From a bacterium (GTDB lineage: Bacteria; Thermotogota; Thermotogae; Mesoaciditogales; Mesoaciditogaceae): 57,397 nucleotides of DNA. The stretch covers positions 1 through 57,397 of the forward strand of contig JAJYYZ010000009.1 of NCBI GenBank assembly GCA_021800445.1. Reading direction: 5' to 3'. Position numbers and translations under genes: made by a program. Position 1 is the stretch's first letter, and every line of letters begins with the position of its first letter. Positions 50,150 to 57,397 of the stretch are shown here, one piece after another. The notes beneath the pieces were generated by a model that did no database searches, was not told the origin of the DNA, and worked only from the letters and a program-made list of their open reading frames with translations.

Positions 50150-50632
50150 ATGATGGCGATAACTTATTATGGCAGTGCTATGTTTACAATTGTAGATACT
50201 AATATGAATGCTGTACAAAACGTTGCTCTTGCCGTTAAAGAAATTGATGCGAATAACCAAGTACCATCAAAAACCTTTACAGTTTCAAACGGGAGTAATA
50301 ATACGCTTCACTTACTCAATCCTCCCATCAATGCAATTCTACAAATATCGCCTCAAACGGCAGGCTGGCAAATACAACAAATACAATATAACAACGGTAC
50401 GGGTTACACAACTTCTACTGATAATCAAGTGCCATTAACTTTGTCAACCGATCAGAATGGAGTATCAAACAACATTTTTGTGAATGTGATATTAAAAGCA
50501 GTTCCAATTACAACGTCAAATACAACATCTAAAAAGTCAATAAAATCTTCTTTATCTTTGATGATTGGAGCAGGCGGTCTCTTGTTCTTGGCTCTTTGGT
50601 TTCTCGCAAGACACAAGGAGATGAAATCATGA
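50150..50632 (+). CDS. Tail-anchored structural protein
   Basis: A 160-residue protein. Residues 1-115 form a beta-sandwich-like head (AMFTIVDTNMNAVQNVALAV); a basic linker precedes a membrane segment (LSLMIGAGGLLFLALWFLA) and tail RHKEMKS. It follows the patatin gene by four bases and overlaps the next start. Confidence 0.6.
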   Translation: MMAITYYGSAMFTIVDTNMNAVQNVALAVKEIDANNQVPSKTFTVSNGSNNTLHLLNPPINAILQISPQTAGWQIQQIQYNNGTGYTTSTDNQVPLTLSTDQNGVSNNIFVNVILKAVPITTSNTTSKKSIKSSLSLMIGAGGLLFLALWFLARHKEMKS

Positions 50633-50880
50633 CTTCAAGATATGCTTCATCGACAAACAGTACACCCAGTAAAACGACTTCACAAAACAATGCAGATATA
50701 TTAAATCTGCTGGAAGGACAGGTCAGCAGTGCAGGAAAAGCAATTGAGCAGACTATTTCACTCAGTGCCATTACAAGCATCGTGGTAGGAGGTGCAATAA
50801 CTGCGGTCGTGTGGTTCTTCATCAATAGATATTTAGCCGAAAAATATCCAATAAATGAAAAACAAGGCAAAAAGAAATGA
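50629..50880 (+). CDS. Small single-pass membrane protein
   Basis: An 83-residue protein: a Ser/Thr-rich N-terminus (TSRYASSTNSTPSKT) and a membrane segment (LSAITSIVVGGAITAVVWFF) with a basic tail (NEKQGKKK). The ATG at 50629 has AAGGAG; the frame start at 50596 is within the previous gene. Confidence 0.58.
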   Translation: MTSRYASSTNSTPSKTTSQNNADILNLLEGQVSSAGKAIEQTISLSAITSIVVGGAITAVVWFFINRYLAEKYPINEKQGKKK

Positions 50881-50918
50881 TTCAAATCACTTTGAAAGGA
50901 ATAAAGGAGATGATTTAA

Positions 50919-51101
50919 ATGGCTGAAAGAAAATATGAAAATGTAAAAGGACACTGGTATGTGAGAAAGGCAAGAACAATCAAAAGAAAAGGGCCACACG
51001 GCGAGATCAAAGTAATTCATCTGAAAGCCAAAAGAATATATGTCAAGCCTCATAAAGCAAGAAAACCACGTGCCAGAAGAACGAGCATCACCGTGAGATG
51101 A
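50919..51101 (+). CDS. Small basic protein
   Basis: A 60-residue basic protein (WYVRKARTIKRKGPHGEIKV; ends KPRARRTSITVR). Nearly 40% Lys/Arg. Probably binds DNA inside the particle, like the proteins at 45672 and 51098. AAGGAG site. Confidence 0.6.
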   Translation: MAERKYENVKGHWYVRKARTIKRKGPHGEIKVIHLKAKRIYVKPHKARKPRARRTSITVR

Positions 51102-51427
51102 TTGAAATGGCTAAGACAATAGAATTCACAACAGCACCGTGGAAGAAACCAACCGCATATGAAGCACAACACCTTAATTCTTCATGCTTTTTAGATCCTA
51201 AAGAAAGAAAATATCCAATAAGGAAGGAAAATAACGGGCCAATCTACGTTCACGCCCTTAGCGCATCTGCACATTATTCGGCCCCTTCCATGTGGAATGA
51301 TCCGGACATCAATGAAAAAGCGCATAAATTATTGAGTTTGTACCATGAATCAGAAAAACTTTCAATAGTAAAAAGATCTACACGGAGAAAAACAAAGAAA
51401 GCCCCTACCAAGAAAAGGAGGAAATAA
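51098..51427 (+). CDS. Basic protein with lysine-rich tail
   Basis: A 109-residue protein. The first 80 residues look folded (HLNSSCFLDPKERKYPIRKE; YVHALSASAHYSAPSMW). The C-terminus is a basic tail (RSTRRKTKKAPTKKRRK). It overlaps the previous stop; the true start may be the ATG at 51107. No family recognised. Confidence 0.55.
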   Translation: MIEMAKTIEFTTAPWKKPTAYEAQHLNSSCFLDPKERKYPIRKENNGPIYVHALSASAHYSAPSMWNDPDINEKAHKLLSLYHESEKLSIVKRSTRRKTKKAPTKKRRK

Positions 51428-51428
51428 A

Positions 51429-52157
51429 ATGCCGATAGAATATCCCAACGGCGGAGGAAGTGTAAACGTTAACGCAAGTTCTATGATAGGCGAATTCGCA
51501 ACTGCCGCAGATTTGCCAACGACCGGTGTCAGCGATGGGGATGTCGCATATGTGACGGGATACGGCTTTTACATATATACCAACAATACATGGAATATCT
51601 ATTCTTCAACGGGCAACACGCCAGGAACTATCGTTATGCGTGATTCATCCGGCAATTTCACATCTAACGTCATTTCAGCAAATCTAAACGGCAATGCCGG
51701 CACATCATCTAAGTGGGCATCCCCTATGACATTAAGCCTTACAGGCGCAGTTAGCGGATCCGCAAGCATGGATGGCTCTGCAAATGTAACCCTAACAACA
51801 TCTGCAACTACAATACCGGTCATTCTAACTTTAGATGATACTCAGGTTACCACTACTTCCACGAGTTTGACAACGGTAAAAAAAGTGCGTATCAACAATG
51901 CGGAAACTTTAAGTACGATGGATATACAAATTTCGGCGTGGAATTCAAGCAGTTCTGCCCAGACAACAATCCAGATCACATACAATTCGCAAACCTATAC
52001 TCAAACAACATCTGCGACATCTGAAACATTTTTCACCTTTTCAGATATTCCTATCGTACAATCCCTTACCCCTCAAAGCATATCTGTCTTGCTCGAGACC
52101 AACACGACGGGAACAACGGCATATTCGCAATTTTTCCAAATAATAGGAAAGGTATGA
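51429..52157 (+). CDS. Fibre protein 1 (short shaft)
   Basis: A 242-residue fibre-type protein. The N-terminal part carries SMIGEFATAADLPTTGVSDG, a phrase common in phage fibres. One shaft unit follows (TIVMRDSSGNFTSNVISANL). The C-terminal about 105 residues form a head domain beginning LTLDDTQVTTTSTSL, with DIQISAWNSSSSAQTT. The head is homologous to those of the next two genes. AAGGAGG site. Receptor binding is the likely role. Confidence 0.75.
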   Translation: MPIEYPNGGGSVNVNASSMIGEFATAADLPTTGVSDGDVAYVTGYGFYIYTNNTWNIYSSTGNTPGTIVMRDSSGNFTSNVISANLNGNAGTSSKWASPMTLSLTGAVSGSASMDGSANVTLTTSATTIPVILTLDDTQVTTTSTSLTTVKKVRINNAETLSTMDIQISAWNSSSSAQTTIQITYNSQTYTQTTSATSETFFTFSDIPIVQSLTPQSISVLLETNTTGTTAYSQFFQIIGKV

Positions 52158-52163
52158 TAAACC

Positions 52164-53354
52164 ATGCTTAATCTGAATGATAAAAATGAATACATCGATA
52201 CAATAGTAGATGAAGATACCACATCAAATAACACACCGAATACAATTGTTCAAAGAGATTCAAACGGAAATTTCTCTGCGGGTACGATAACGGCAAATTT
52301 GAGCGGCACGGCCTCTAATGCGTCTCAACTGTCCAACATGAGCGCAACAAACGCTAATACAGCCTCAACTATTGTTCAGAGAGATTCATCAGGCAATTTT
52401 TCAGCAGGCACTATAACGGCTACTTTATCCGGAAACGCAGCGACTGCTTCCAAATGGGCATCTCCTATCACGATAACTCTTACAGGGCCTGTAACAGGTT
52501 CCGCAAGTGTAGATGGATCTGCAAATGTTTCCATTGCAACTTCGGCAACTCCTGCAGATACGACAAATACGCCAAACACAATTGTAGAGAGGGACTCAAA
52601 CGGGAATTTTGCGGCAGGGACGATAACTGCAAGCCTGAACGGCACAGCAGCCTACGCTTCTGAATTGTCAAACACTATAACAATAGCACTTACAGGAGCG
52701 GTGGTCGGTTCGGCAAGTACAAACGGAAATAGCAGCGTTTCTATTGCAACCACGATGGCAGATTCTGGAGTTACGGCAGGCACGTATACTCAGGTAACAG
52801 TCAACGCCGCAGGACTTGTAACGTCTGCTTCTACTCCAACAACCACCATTACCGCTGCGGGAGCCGTAACAGGTTCCGTTTCATTTACTGACGGTGAATC
52901 TGAAACGCTCACATTGACGATGGCAAACTCAGGAGTTACCGCCGGAACATACAATCAGGTAACAGTAAACTCTGCCGGATTGATAACCTCTGCTCAAAAT
53001 GTGCCCGGAAGTTATCTTCTTGAATCGGACGACACGCAGGTAAGTACAACGGCAACAACGGCAACTGCCATGAAACAGTTTCGAATGATAAATTTAGGAG
53101 GAGCGGTTCAAACTCTCACGGTATATGTGAGTGCATGGAATTCGTCATCTTCCGGTACAACTACGGTGGGAATTTCTTTAGATGGTGGAACGGCCGTAAC
53201 AGCCACAACATCCTCCACAACAGAAACAATTCTTGGCCCTCTTACGGTATCGGTGCCATCTGGAAATACCACAATTCATACTGTTACCGTACAATTATCT
53301 ACGTCGAATGCGAGTTATACAGCCTATACGCAGATGCTTCAAGTGCTCGGTTGA
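52164..53354 (+). CDS. Fibre protein 2 (medium shaft)
   Basis: A 396-residue fibre protein. The N-terminus (MLNLNDKNEYIDTIVDEDTT) matches fibre 3 and is probably the attachment segment. At least three shaft units of the type TIVQRDSNGNFSAGTITA follow, then a different pair of repeats (GVTAGTYTQVTVNAAGLVTS and GVTAGTYNQVTVNSAGLITS). The head starts LESDDTQVSTTATT and includes YVSAWNSSSSGTTTV. The low-complexity Thr/Ala/Ser composition fits a trimeric beta-helical shaft. Confidence 0.78.
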   Translation: MLNLNDKNEYIDTIVDEDTTSNNTPNTIVQRDSNGNFSAGTITANLSGTASNASQLSNMSATNANTASTIVQRDSSGNFSAGTITATLSGNAATASKWASPITITLTGPVTGSASVDGSANVSIATSATPADTTNTPNTIVERDSNGNFAAGTITASLNGTAAYASELSNTITIALTGAVVGSASTNGNSSVSIATTMADSGVTAGTYTQVTVNAAGLVTSASTPTTTITAAGAVTGSVSFTDGESETLTLTMANSGVTAGTYNQVTVNSAGLITSAQNVPGSYLLESDDTQVSTTATTATAMKQFRMINLGGAVQTLTVYVSAWNSSSSGTTTVGISLDGGTAVTATTSSTTETILGPLTVSVPSGNTTIHTVTVQLSTSNASYTAYTQMLQVLG

Positions 53355-53366
53355 TAGGTGAGCGTT

Positions 53367-54524
53367 ATGCTTAATCTCAATGATAAAAGTGAGTATGTAG
53401 ATAACATAGTGGATCAGGACGCAACATCGGCTAACACTCCAAACACTTTAGTTCAAAGAGACTCATCTGGCAATTTCAGTGCAGGTACAATAACCGCAAA
53501 CTTATCAGGGACGGCTTCTAACGCATCCCAATTATCCAACATGAGTGCAACGAACGCCAATACTGCAAATACAATTGTTCAGAGAGATTCGAATGGGAAT
53601 TTCAGTGCTGGTACAATAACAGCCACTCTGAGTGGAAATGCCTCTACAGCAACGACGGCATCGAACTCCAACCAATTGCAGGGTATGAGTGCAACAAATG
53701 CAAATACAGCCTCTACAATTGTTCAAAGAGATGCCAATGGCAATTTCAGTGCTGGAACGATAACAGCCACTCTGAGCGGAAATGCATCTACGGCAACAAA
53801 CGCATCGGAACTTCAAGGCATGACGGCGACAAATGGAAATACAGCATCTACAATTGTTCAAAGAGATTCTAACGGCAATTTCAGTGCAGGCACGATAACA
53901 GCTAATTTAAGCGGTACAGCCTCAAATGCATCCCAATTATCCAACATGAGTGCCGAAACTACTGCAACGGCAAACACGATAGCACAAAGAGATTCGTCTG
54001 GAAATTTAACTGCAAACACATTTAATGGTGCATTAAACGGAAACGCATCTACGGCAACCGAATTAGCGAGTGCCATTACATTAACTTTGAGCGGCGATGT
54101 ATCTGGATCCGCAACTTTGCAGGGTAACGGGCAAACTGTTACTATCTCTACCACTATCAACGCAACATCAGCAACAGCAACTATTCTTCATCTTGATGAT
54201 GCACAGTATTCTACTACATCAACTACTGCTACTCTTGAAAAAACGTTCAGGTTCGTTCAATCTACCGATAATCCTGTTTCATCGTTAAACGTCTATGTTT
54301 CTGCTTGGAATGATTCATCTGGTGCAACTACAACAGTATCCGTAAATATAGATGGAGGTACTAATTCAACGGCAACGACCTCTTCTACAACCGAAACTGT
54401 TTTAACTATTGCCAATTTAGCCGTACCATCTACCGCTGGAATTCACACGTTTAATCTTTCTATACAAACATCAAATGCAAGTTATTCTGCATATACGCAA
54501 ATACTGGAGGTGTATGCTTCATGA
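53367..54524 (+). CDS. Fibre protein 3 (long shaft)
   Basis: A 385-residue fibre protein starting MLNLNDKSEYVDNIVDQDAT, nearly the same as fibre 2. Six shaft units with core IVQRDSNGNFSAGTITATLS follow at about residues 25-220, highly alike also at DNA level. The head starts LHLDDAQYSTTSTT with YVSAWNDSSGATTTV. The start at 53367 has AGGTGAG and matches the start of fibre 2. Shaft length may vary by recombination among repeats. Confidence 0.78.
   Translation: MLNLNDKSEYVDNIVDQDATSANTPNTLVQRDSSGNFSAGTITANLSGTASNASQLSNMSATNANTANTIVQRDSNGNFSAGTITATLSGNASTATTASNSNQLQGMSATNANTASTIVQRDANGNFSAGTITATLSGNASTATNASELQGMTATNGNTASTIVQRDSNGNFSAGTITANLSGTASNASQLSNMSAETTATANTIAQRDSSGNLTANTFNGALNGNASTATELASAITLTLSGDVSGSATLQGNGQTVTISTTINATSATATILHLDDAQYSTTSTTATLEKTFRFVQSTDNPVSSLNVYVSAWNDSSGATTTVSVNIDGGTNSTATTSSTTETVLTIANLAVPSTAGIHTFNLSIQTSNASYSAYTQILEVYAS
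53450..54020 (+). repeat. Tandem shaft repeats in fibre 3
   Basis: Six copies of an about 100-base unit built around CAATTGTTCAAAGAGATTC and AATTTCAGTGCWGGWACRAT. Related units occur in fibre 2 at 52240-52650. The units are similar enough for homologous exchange. Confidence 0.85.
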
Positions 54525-54742
54525 TAAATCAATCTTTGATTTTAAACAAAGTTATTGAAAATGTGAAAAACAATTATCAGTTAGCGGTGGCTCAAAATGA
54601 TCAAACAAATATGAAAAAACATCAGGCAAACATGGAAGCCTTAATTCAATTTCAGGAACAAATGAGACGAAACAGAGAATTGCAAGAGAATATCATTCAG
54701 ATGCCTCATAGACCTAATATGCCAAAAAGAGGTGGTAAATGA
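54521..54742 (+). CDS. Small helical protein between fibre genes
   Basis: A 73-residue helical protein (LILNKVIENVKNNYQLAVAQ; EALIQFQEQMRRNRELQENI) with overlaps of four bases to both neighbours. It could be a fibre chaperone or connector. No family recognised. Confidence 0.58.
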   Translation: MINQSLILNKVIENVKNNYQLAVAQNDQTNMKKHQANMEALIQFQEQMRRNRELQENIIQMPHRPNMPKRGGK

Positions 54743-56031
54743 TGCCTAATATGAATGATCCAGCTGATCTCACCTTTTATTACACAGCGCCGCTTTTCTT
54801 GCCATGCACAATTGAAGACCCAAATTTTTTAGGTGTATACTCAAGCACCTCTGACTTACCTACGACCGCATCCTCGTTTAACACTGCTGGAGTAGCAGGA
54901 ACTGGTTCAATGTACGTATATTTAAACAATGCATGGCAATATATCGGACAATACCTTTATGATGCGTACAGATATCTCGTATATTATCAAGGGTCGGCTT
55001 TTACTTCTGCAAGTGGCACAAAGTGGACATCTATTTTCAATGATATAGCGTCAAATTCTGATCTTATGACTGAATTTGCGGAAAATAGTACTGCAACTAC
55101 TAATTTTGGTGCTTCGTCTGTGGCTATGACAGCAGTTGTAGCATCTTCTACCGCCATGAACGCATTTTTAGCGACTTCTATGGGAATGAATGTAATTGCA
55201 GCATCGCCTATGGCTATGCAAACAGTAGGAAATTCTTCAACCTATATGTCAGCTATTCTGCCATCTTCCGCATATGCAAATATATGGTGGGGTTCTTCTT
55301 ATTATGTAGGCCTTGGGTTTAATACTTATACAGGACTTGGAAATCCTACACTTGCTGGGCTCAATACAATATCTGATATAGTAGGTAACTCTACGGCCAT
55401 GAGTGCAATTTTAGGTTCGTCTGAGGCTCTGAGCACAATTGCAGCATCTTCTACGGCCATGAGTGCAATAATAGTCTCATATAGTGCTATGAATGCTATG
55501 ACGACATTAACGGTAGCGCAGACATTGCAGAGTGCTTCAGCAACAATATCTGTTATAGAGACTTTGATATCTAACATCATTAGTGGTTCTACTGCAATAA
55601 CTACTGGCAATGGTTCTTCAACCGCACTCGGTGTCAATCCTCTTCTTGTTTTATTATCTTATAATAATGGTGCTGCTCTTACTGCCAATTATACAAATGC
55701 TTTCTCCCTCGCACAGAAAATATACAATTTGGGGTCAAGTGCTTATTCAAGTGCGGGTGCTGGTTATGAGGGTACTACGTTATTGCTTACCGTAGCAACT
55801 AATCAGATTGTTTTTATTTTAACAGCTTCACGTGATGGTAAATATGGTTTCTCGGTGGGCACTTCTTCATCTAATACAAGTAATATCTTTACTGGTGGCT
55901 CTGGAAGTCCAACTGCCTATGTAGGATCAGCGTGTCCTTTACTGTTTTCAGGTACTACTCTATATGAAAGCGGAGGAGATGATGCTTACTCCTCAGGCGG
56001 TAATGTTTATTATGCCACTTATACACCATAA
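54739..56031 (+). CDS. Fibre/adhesin with SSTAMSAI decapeptide repeats
   Basis: A 430-residue protein. After an N-terminal head, residues 110-275 carry a ~10-residue repeat of the form NSTAMSAILG or SSTAMNAFLA, interrupted by an aromatic Gly-rich stretch (WWGSSYYVGLGFNTYTGLG). The C-terminal 130 residues are a separate beta-rich domain ending DAYSSGGNVYYATYTP. STAM-type decapeptide repeats occur in phage tail-fibre proteins. Coupled to the previous gene; its stop overlaps the next frame by one base. Confidence 0.72.
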   Translation: MMPNMNDPADLTFYYTAPLFLPCTIEDPNFLGVYSSTSDLPTTASSFNTAGVAGTGSMYVYLNNAWQYIGQYLYDAYRYLVYYQGSAFTSASGTKWTSIFNDIASNSDLMTEFAENSTATTNFGASSVAMTAVVASSTAMNAFLATSMGMNVIAASPMAMQTVGNSSTYMSAILPSSAYANIWWGSSYYVGLGFNTYTGLGNPTLAGLNTISDIVGNSTAMSAILGSSEALSTIAASSTAMSAIIVSYSAMNAMTTLTVAQTLQSASATISVIETLISNIISGSTAITTGNGSSTALGVNPLLVLLSYNNGAALTANYTNAFSLAQKIYNLGSSAYSSAGAGYEGTTLLLTVATNQIVFILTASRDGKYGFSVGTSSSNTSNIFTGGSGSPTAYVGSACPLLFSGTTLYESGGDDAYSSGGNVYYATYTP

Positions 56032-56045
56032 TGAAGGAGATAATT

Positions 56046-56855
56046 ATGAAATTGTTTATAACTGTCGGTAATCAAATAGCAATTGTTGAAAATGATCAAG
56101 TAATATATCATCCATTGAATGAATTTGCACATGGCATTGAGATTTTTAACAATCAATTGTTCATTGCCGTTAGAGAATTTCAATCAATCATAGATTACAA
56201 TATCAAAGTATTTGATTTAAAATTCAATCTTATTAAAACATTGCAATCACCGTATAAATTACAGGATGTACATGAAATTATGATTCATAACAATAAACTC
56301 TGGATTACATGTGCTTATGACGATAAAATTGTCATTTATGATTTTGAAACTGACAAATGGCAAGAATGGTATCCGTTAGGCATTCCAGAACCAATACCAA
56401 ATATTGAAGATATAAGAAAATATGATCATCACCATTTTAATTCCATTATGATTGATGAAAATTACATATATCTGATGGCAAACAATTTACAATATGCCCA
56501 CAGTGAGTTACATACTTTTGATTTGAGCTTTAATCATCTAAGTTCAATACAAATTGGTAAGCAATCTCATAATATATGGGAAAAAGGTGATGAATTGCTG
56601 GTATGCTCTTCTGCTGAGCAAAAAATAATTGGTACTAAAGGATTTAATTTAGATTTGTCCGATAAAGAGACTTTCATAAGAGGAGTAACTATAACACCTG
56701 AAGGAGATATTTACATAGGGGCCTCACTAATAGCGCCACGTGAAGAACGTCAATTGTTATACAGTAAAATATATCATTTGGATAAAAACTACAAATTATT
56801 AGACACATTTACTATGGATCAGATCGGTGCGATTTATGCCATTAGAATTGTTTAA
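56046..56855 (+). CDS. Beta-propeller-like protein
   Basis: A 269-residue protein with repeated four-strand blades (LFITVGNQIAIVENDQVIYH; KLWITCAYDDKIVIYDFETD; HHHFNSIMIDENYIYLMANN; RGVTITPEGDIYIGASLIAP). The pattern matches NHL/SMP-30- or DUF4915-type propellers. Histidine-rich segment KYDHHHFNS may bind metal. A sugar-recognising particle protein is possible given the fibre neighbours. The ATG at 56046 follows AAGGAG; an upstream ATG at 56031 is possible. Confidence 0.65.
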   Translation: MKLFITVGNQIAIVENDQVIYHPLNEFAHGIEIFNNQLFIAVREFQSIIDYNIKVFDLKFNLIKTLQSPYKLQDVHEIMIHNNKLWITCAYDDKIVIYDFETDKWQEWYPLGIPEPIPNIEDIRKYDHHHFNSIMIDENYIYLMANNLQYAHSELHTFDLSFNHLSSIQIGKQSHNIWEKGDELLVCSSAEQKIIGTKGFNLDLSDKETFIRGVTITPEGDIYIGASLIAPREERQLLYSKIYHLDKNYKLLDTFTMDQIGAIYAIRIV

Positions 56856-56860
56856 AGGAA

Positions 56861-56881
56861 GTGATCTAAATGAATTATTAG
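56861..56881 (+). pseudogene. Ribosome binding site and first codons of a gene cut by an IS
   Basis: AAGGAAGTGATCTAA leads to ATG at 56870, then AAT TAT TAG. The IS begins at 56881-56884. The ribosome binding site and spacing match the upstream operon genes, so this is the truncated 5' end of the next structural gene. Confidence 0.65.
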
Positions 56882-56883
56882 GG

Positions 56884-57397
56884 TGTCCAACAATTTAAGG
56901 TCATAGTGTTACACTCTTGAGTTTTCTGTTCTTTGGCAACCAGACCGAAATGTTTGCAAAAGTCACAAGATTGTGAGCCAGCAATTTTAGCCCTACTGCC
57001 TGTTCATAATGCCTGTGTGGAACGTAGTAGATGTATTCAAACGAAAAAAAGAATATCGATTTCAGATTCGAATTAACTCTTTCTACCTTCCAACGCTTTT
57101 TATAAAGAGACACATACCTGATACGCAGATTCTTCATTATCCACAGGGTAAGATTATCTCTTTGCACAGGTATAATATTTCCTCTTCTTGGATTTATGTC
57201 TATAACTGGAATCGCTCTTGTCTTTTCAAGAATGGTATTGTATACTTAAATAACTTTAAAAGTCGAATGTTCATTTAATTTAAGTCTTCGGTATAGTTTG
57301 TCAAGAGGGTAAATTTAGGCAAAACAATCAATTAGCATTTTTTTGAATGCTTGGTCTTTGAAAACTCATTGAATGGAACTAACTACCTTATTTCTCT
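56884..57397 (-). mobile_element. IS with decayed transposase gene (continues past window)
   Basis: The left end TGTCCAACAATTTAAGG is shared with 13011 and, inverted, with 12697. The minus strand encodes a transposase C-terminal part: IPVIDINPRRGNIIPVQRD, KRWKVERVNSNLKS and HRHYEQAVGLKLLAHNL. The ERVNS glutamate is the third DDE residue. The frame is closed upstream by an in-frame TAA at about 57250, so this copy is probably inactive. An IS5/IS1182-like family is likely. Confidence 0.8.

Noticed and set aside
51429-56031. Evidence for a tailed phage from fibre-like genes
   Set aside because: Fibres with such repeats also occur on tailless viruses; no terminase, portal, tape measure, sheath or tube gene is present.

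Overview
The window reads as the chromosome of an AT-rich, probably thermophilic bacterium, most likely a member of Thermotogota. This is inferred from a ferritin-like protein resembling the Thermotoga encapsulin cargo, from the style of the sugar ABC operon, and from IS605/TnpB right ends of the type common in that phylum. It carries a large accessory block from about 10.8 kb to the right edge. No rRNA, tRNA or CRISPR array was seen.

Region 1 (1-10.3 kb) is host chromosome. It holds a truncated tnpB at the left edge, a family-5 solute-binding protein, a sugar ABC operon under a LacI-type regulator (its binding protein is split by one in-frame TAG), an orphan ferritin-like cargo protein, an ornithine/alanine racemase-like enzyme, smpB and nrnA. 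Three solo IS605-type right ends are scattered through it. A 3' fragment of comM/yifB (10331-10806) ends abruptly where the accessory DNA begins.

Region 2 (11-16 kb) holds two complete toxin-antitoxin-SecB-chaperone (TAC) modules in opposite orientation. Between them lie IS termini and a small gene framed by inverted repeats. The second TAC module runs directly into a large serine integrase gene, so integrase and addiction module form one four-gene operon.

Region 3 (16-20 kb) contains a transposase broken by internal replacement, three paralogous secreted proteins, and a divergent repressor/Cro switch with near-consensus promoters.

Region 4 (20-37.7 kb) is rightward. It contains small early genes, a CoiA-like nuclease, a DnaD-like protein, a DnaC-like helicase loader, HU, a candidate pseudoknotted RNA, and two consecutive genes that each appear to fuse a ribbon-helix-helix DNA-binding domain to a DnaN-type sliding clamp. 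Membrane structural proteins, small MerR/excisionase-type HTH proteins and a short FtsK/HerA-type packaging ATPase follow.

Region 5 (37.7-56.9 kb) opens with degenerate repeats and seven 10-bp iterons in register just upstream of a strong promoter. That promoter drives about 25 rightward genes: a small membrane protein, two short beta-rich proteins that fit a small/large single-jelly-roll capsid pair, many proteins with a C-terminal membrane anchor, basic DNA-binding proteins, a transglutaminase-like protein, a tandem RadC/JAB pair, a patatin lipase and three related fibre proteins. No terminase, portal, tape measure, tail sheath or DNA polymerase was found. The best reading is a provirus of a tailless, membrane-containing virus comparable in layout to Thermus phage P23-77 but much larger. 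At the right edge an IS has landed just after the start codon of a further gene, so the element probably continues past the window.
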